22,162 nt of DNA from Thermoleophilia bacterium (GTDB taxonomy: Bacteria; Actinomycetota; Thermoleophilia; Gaiellales; JAICJC01). This document shows positions 22,151 to 22,162 of this stretch, piece by piece. How positions within the stretch are numbered: position 1 is the first letter of the stretch; each line of letters begins with the position of its first letter. Under the pieces are notes generated by a model that did no database searches, had not been told where the DNA came from, and saw only the letters and a program-made list of their open reading frames with translations. Made by a program: the position numbers and the translations under genes. The DNA lies in NCBI GenBank assembly GCA_025928435.1, contig JAICJM010000047.1, forward strand, positions 1-22,162, written 5' to 3'.

Positions 22151-22162
22151 TGGCGTGTCCGC

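Overview
The window is very GC-rich, with mostly G/C third positions, frequent GTG/TTG starts and genes packed on both strands. Gene content and several apparently leaderless starts suggest a high-GC actinobacterium, possibly of the Thermoleophilia type (Gaiellales/Solirubrobacterales). That placement is inference from style and content; no rRNA or marker gene is present. No mobile element, tRNA, rRNA or CRISPR array was found.

Region 1 (1-8530) is a corrinoid-dependent one-carbon (methyl transfer) locus. A non-pyrrolysine MttB-family methyltransferase (minus strand, cut by the window edge) diverges from a tightly packed plus-strand operon: IclR regulator, corrinoid protein, MetV-like Cys-rich protein, MetF, methyl-THF:corrinoid methyltransferase, RACo-type corrinoid activator (ASKHA ATPase with a 2Fe-2S domain), DUF1638 protein and a zinc alcohol dehydrogenase. 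Read together: MttB takes a methyl group from a quaternary amine (glycine betaine, proline betaine, carnitine or similar) and places it on the corrinoid protein. The methyltransferase moves it to THF, MetF/MetV oxidises methyl-THF to methylene-THF, and RACo rescues inactive Co(II). A perfect 18-bp inverted repeat with a promoter beside it sits between mttB and iclR and is the likely switch. Most genes in the operon overlap by 4 to 29 bases. The one real gap (4837-4966) holds two near-identical strong hairpins, a possible 45-codon coupled ORF, and a third hairpin around the RACo start.

Region 2 (8522-11111) holds a GH63/MGH-like glycosidase (minus) and a flippase-like membrane protein (plus), with no obvious link to the methyl locus.

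Region 3 (11113-14589) has betA (choline dehydrogenase) with a small PF13769 protein upstream on the minus strand, diverging from a SthA-type transhydrogenase. BetA leads towards glycine betaine, a plausible substrate of the region 1 methyltransferase, so regions 1 and 3 may be metabolically connected.

Region 4 (14505-16660) has a possible small membrane protein, a Tat-exported esterase, and a MarR regulator divergent from a VOC protein with two matching operators.

Region 5 (16671-22150, all minus) has the ABC-F ATPase EttA, an unrecognised four-helix membrane protein, and two APC-superfamily permeases. A DasR/HutC-like palindrome precedes the first permease gene. Distinctive hairpins punctuate gene ends at 8522, 16671, 18413 and 20489; two of them share an identical 19-base core with different but self-complementary flanks.
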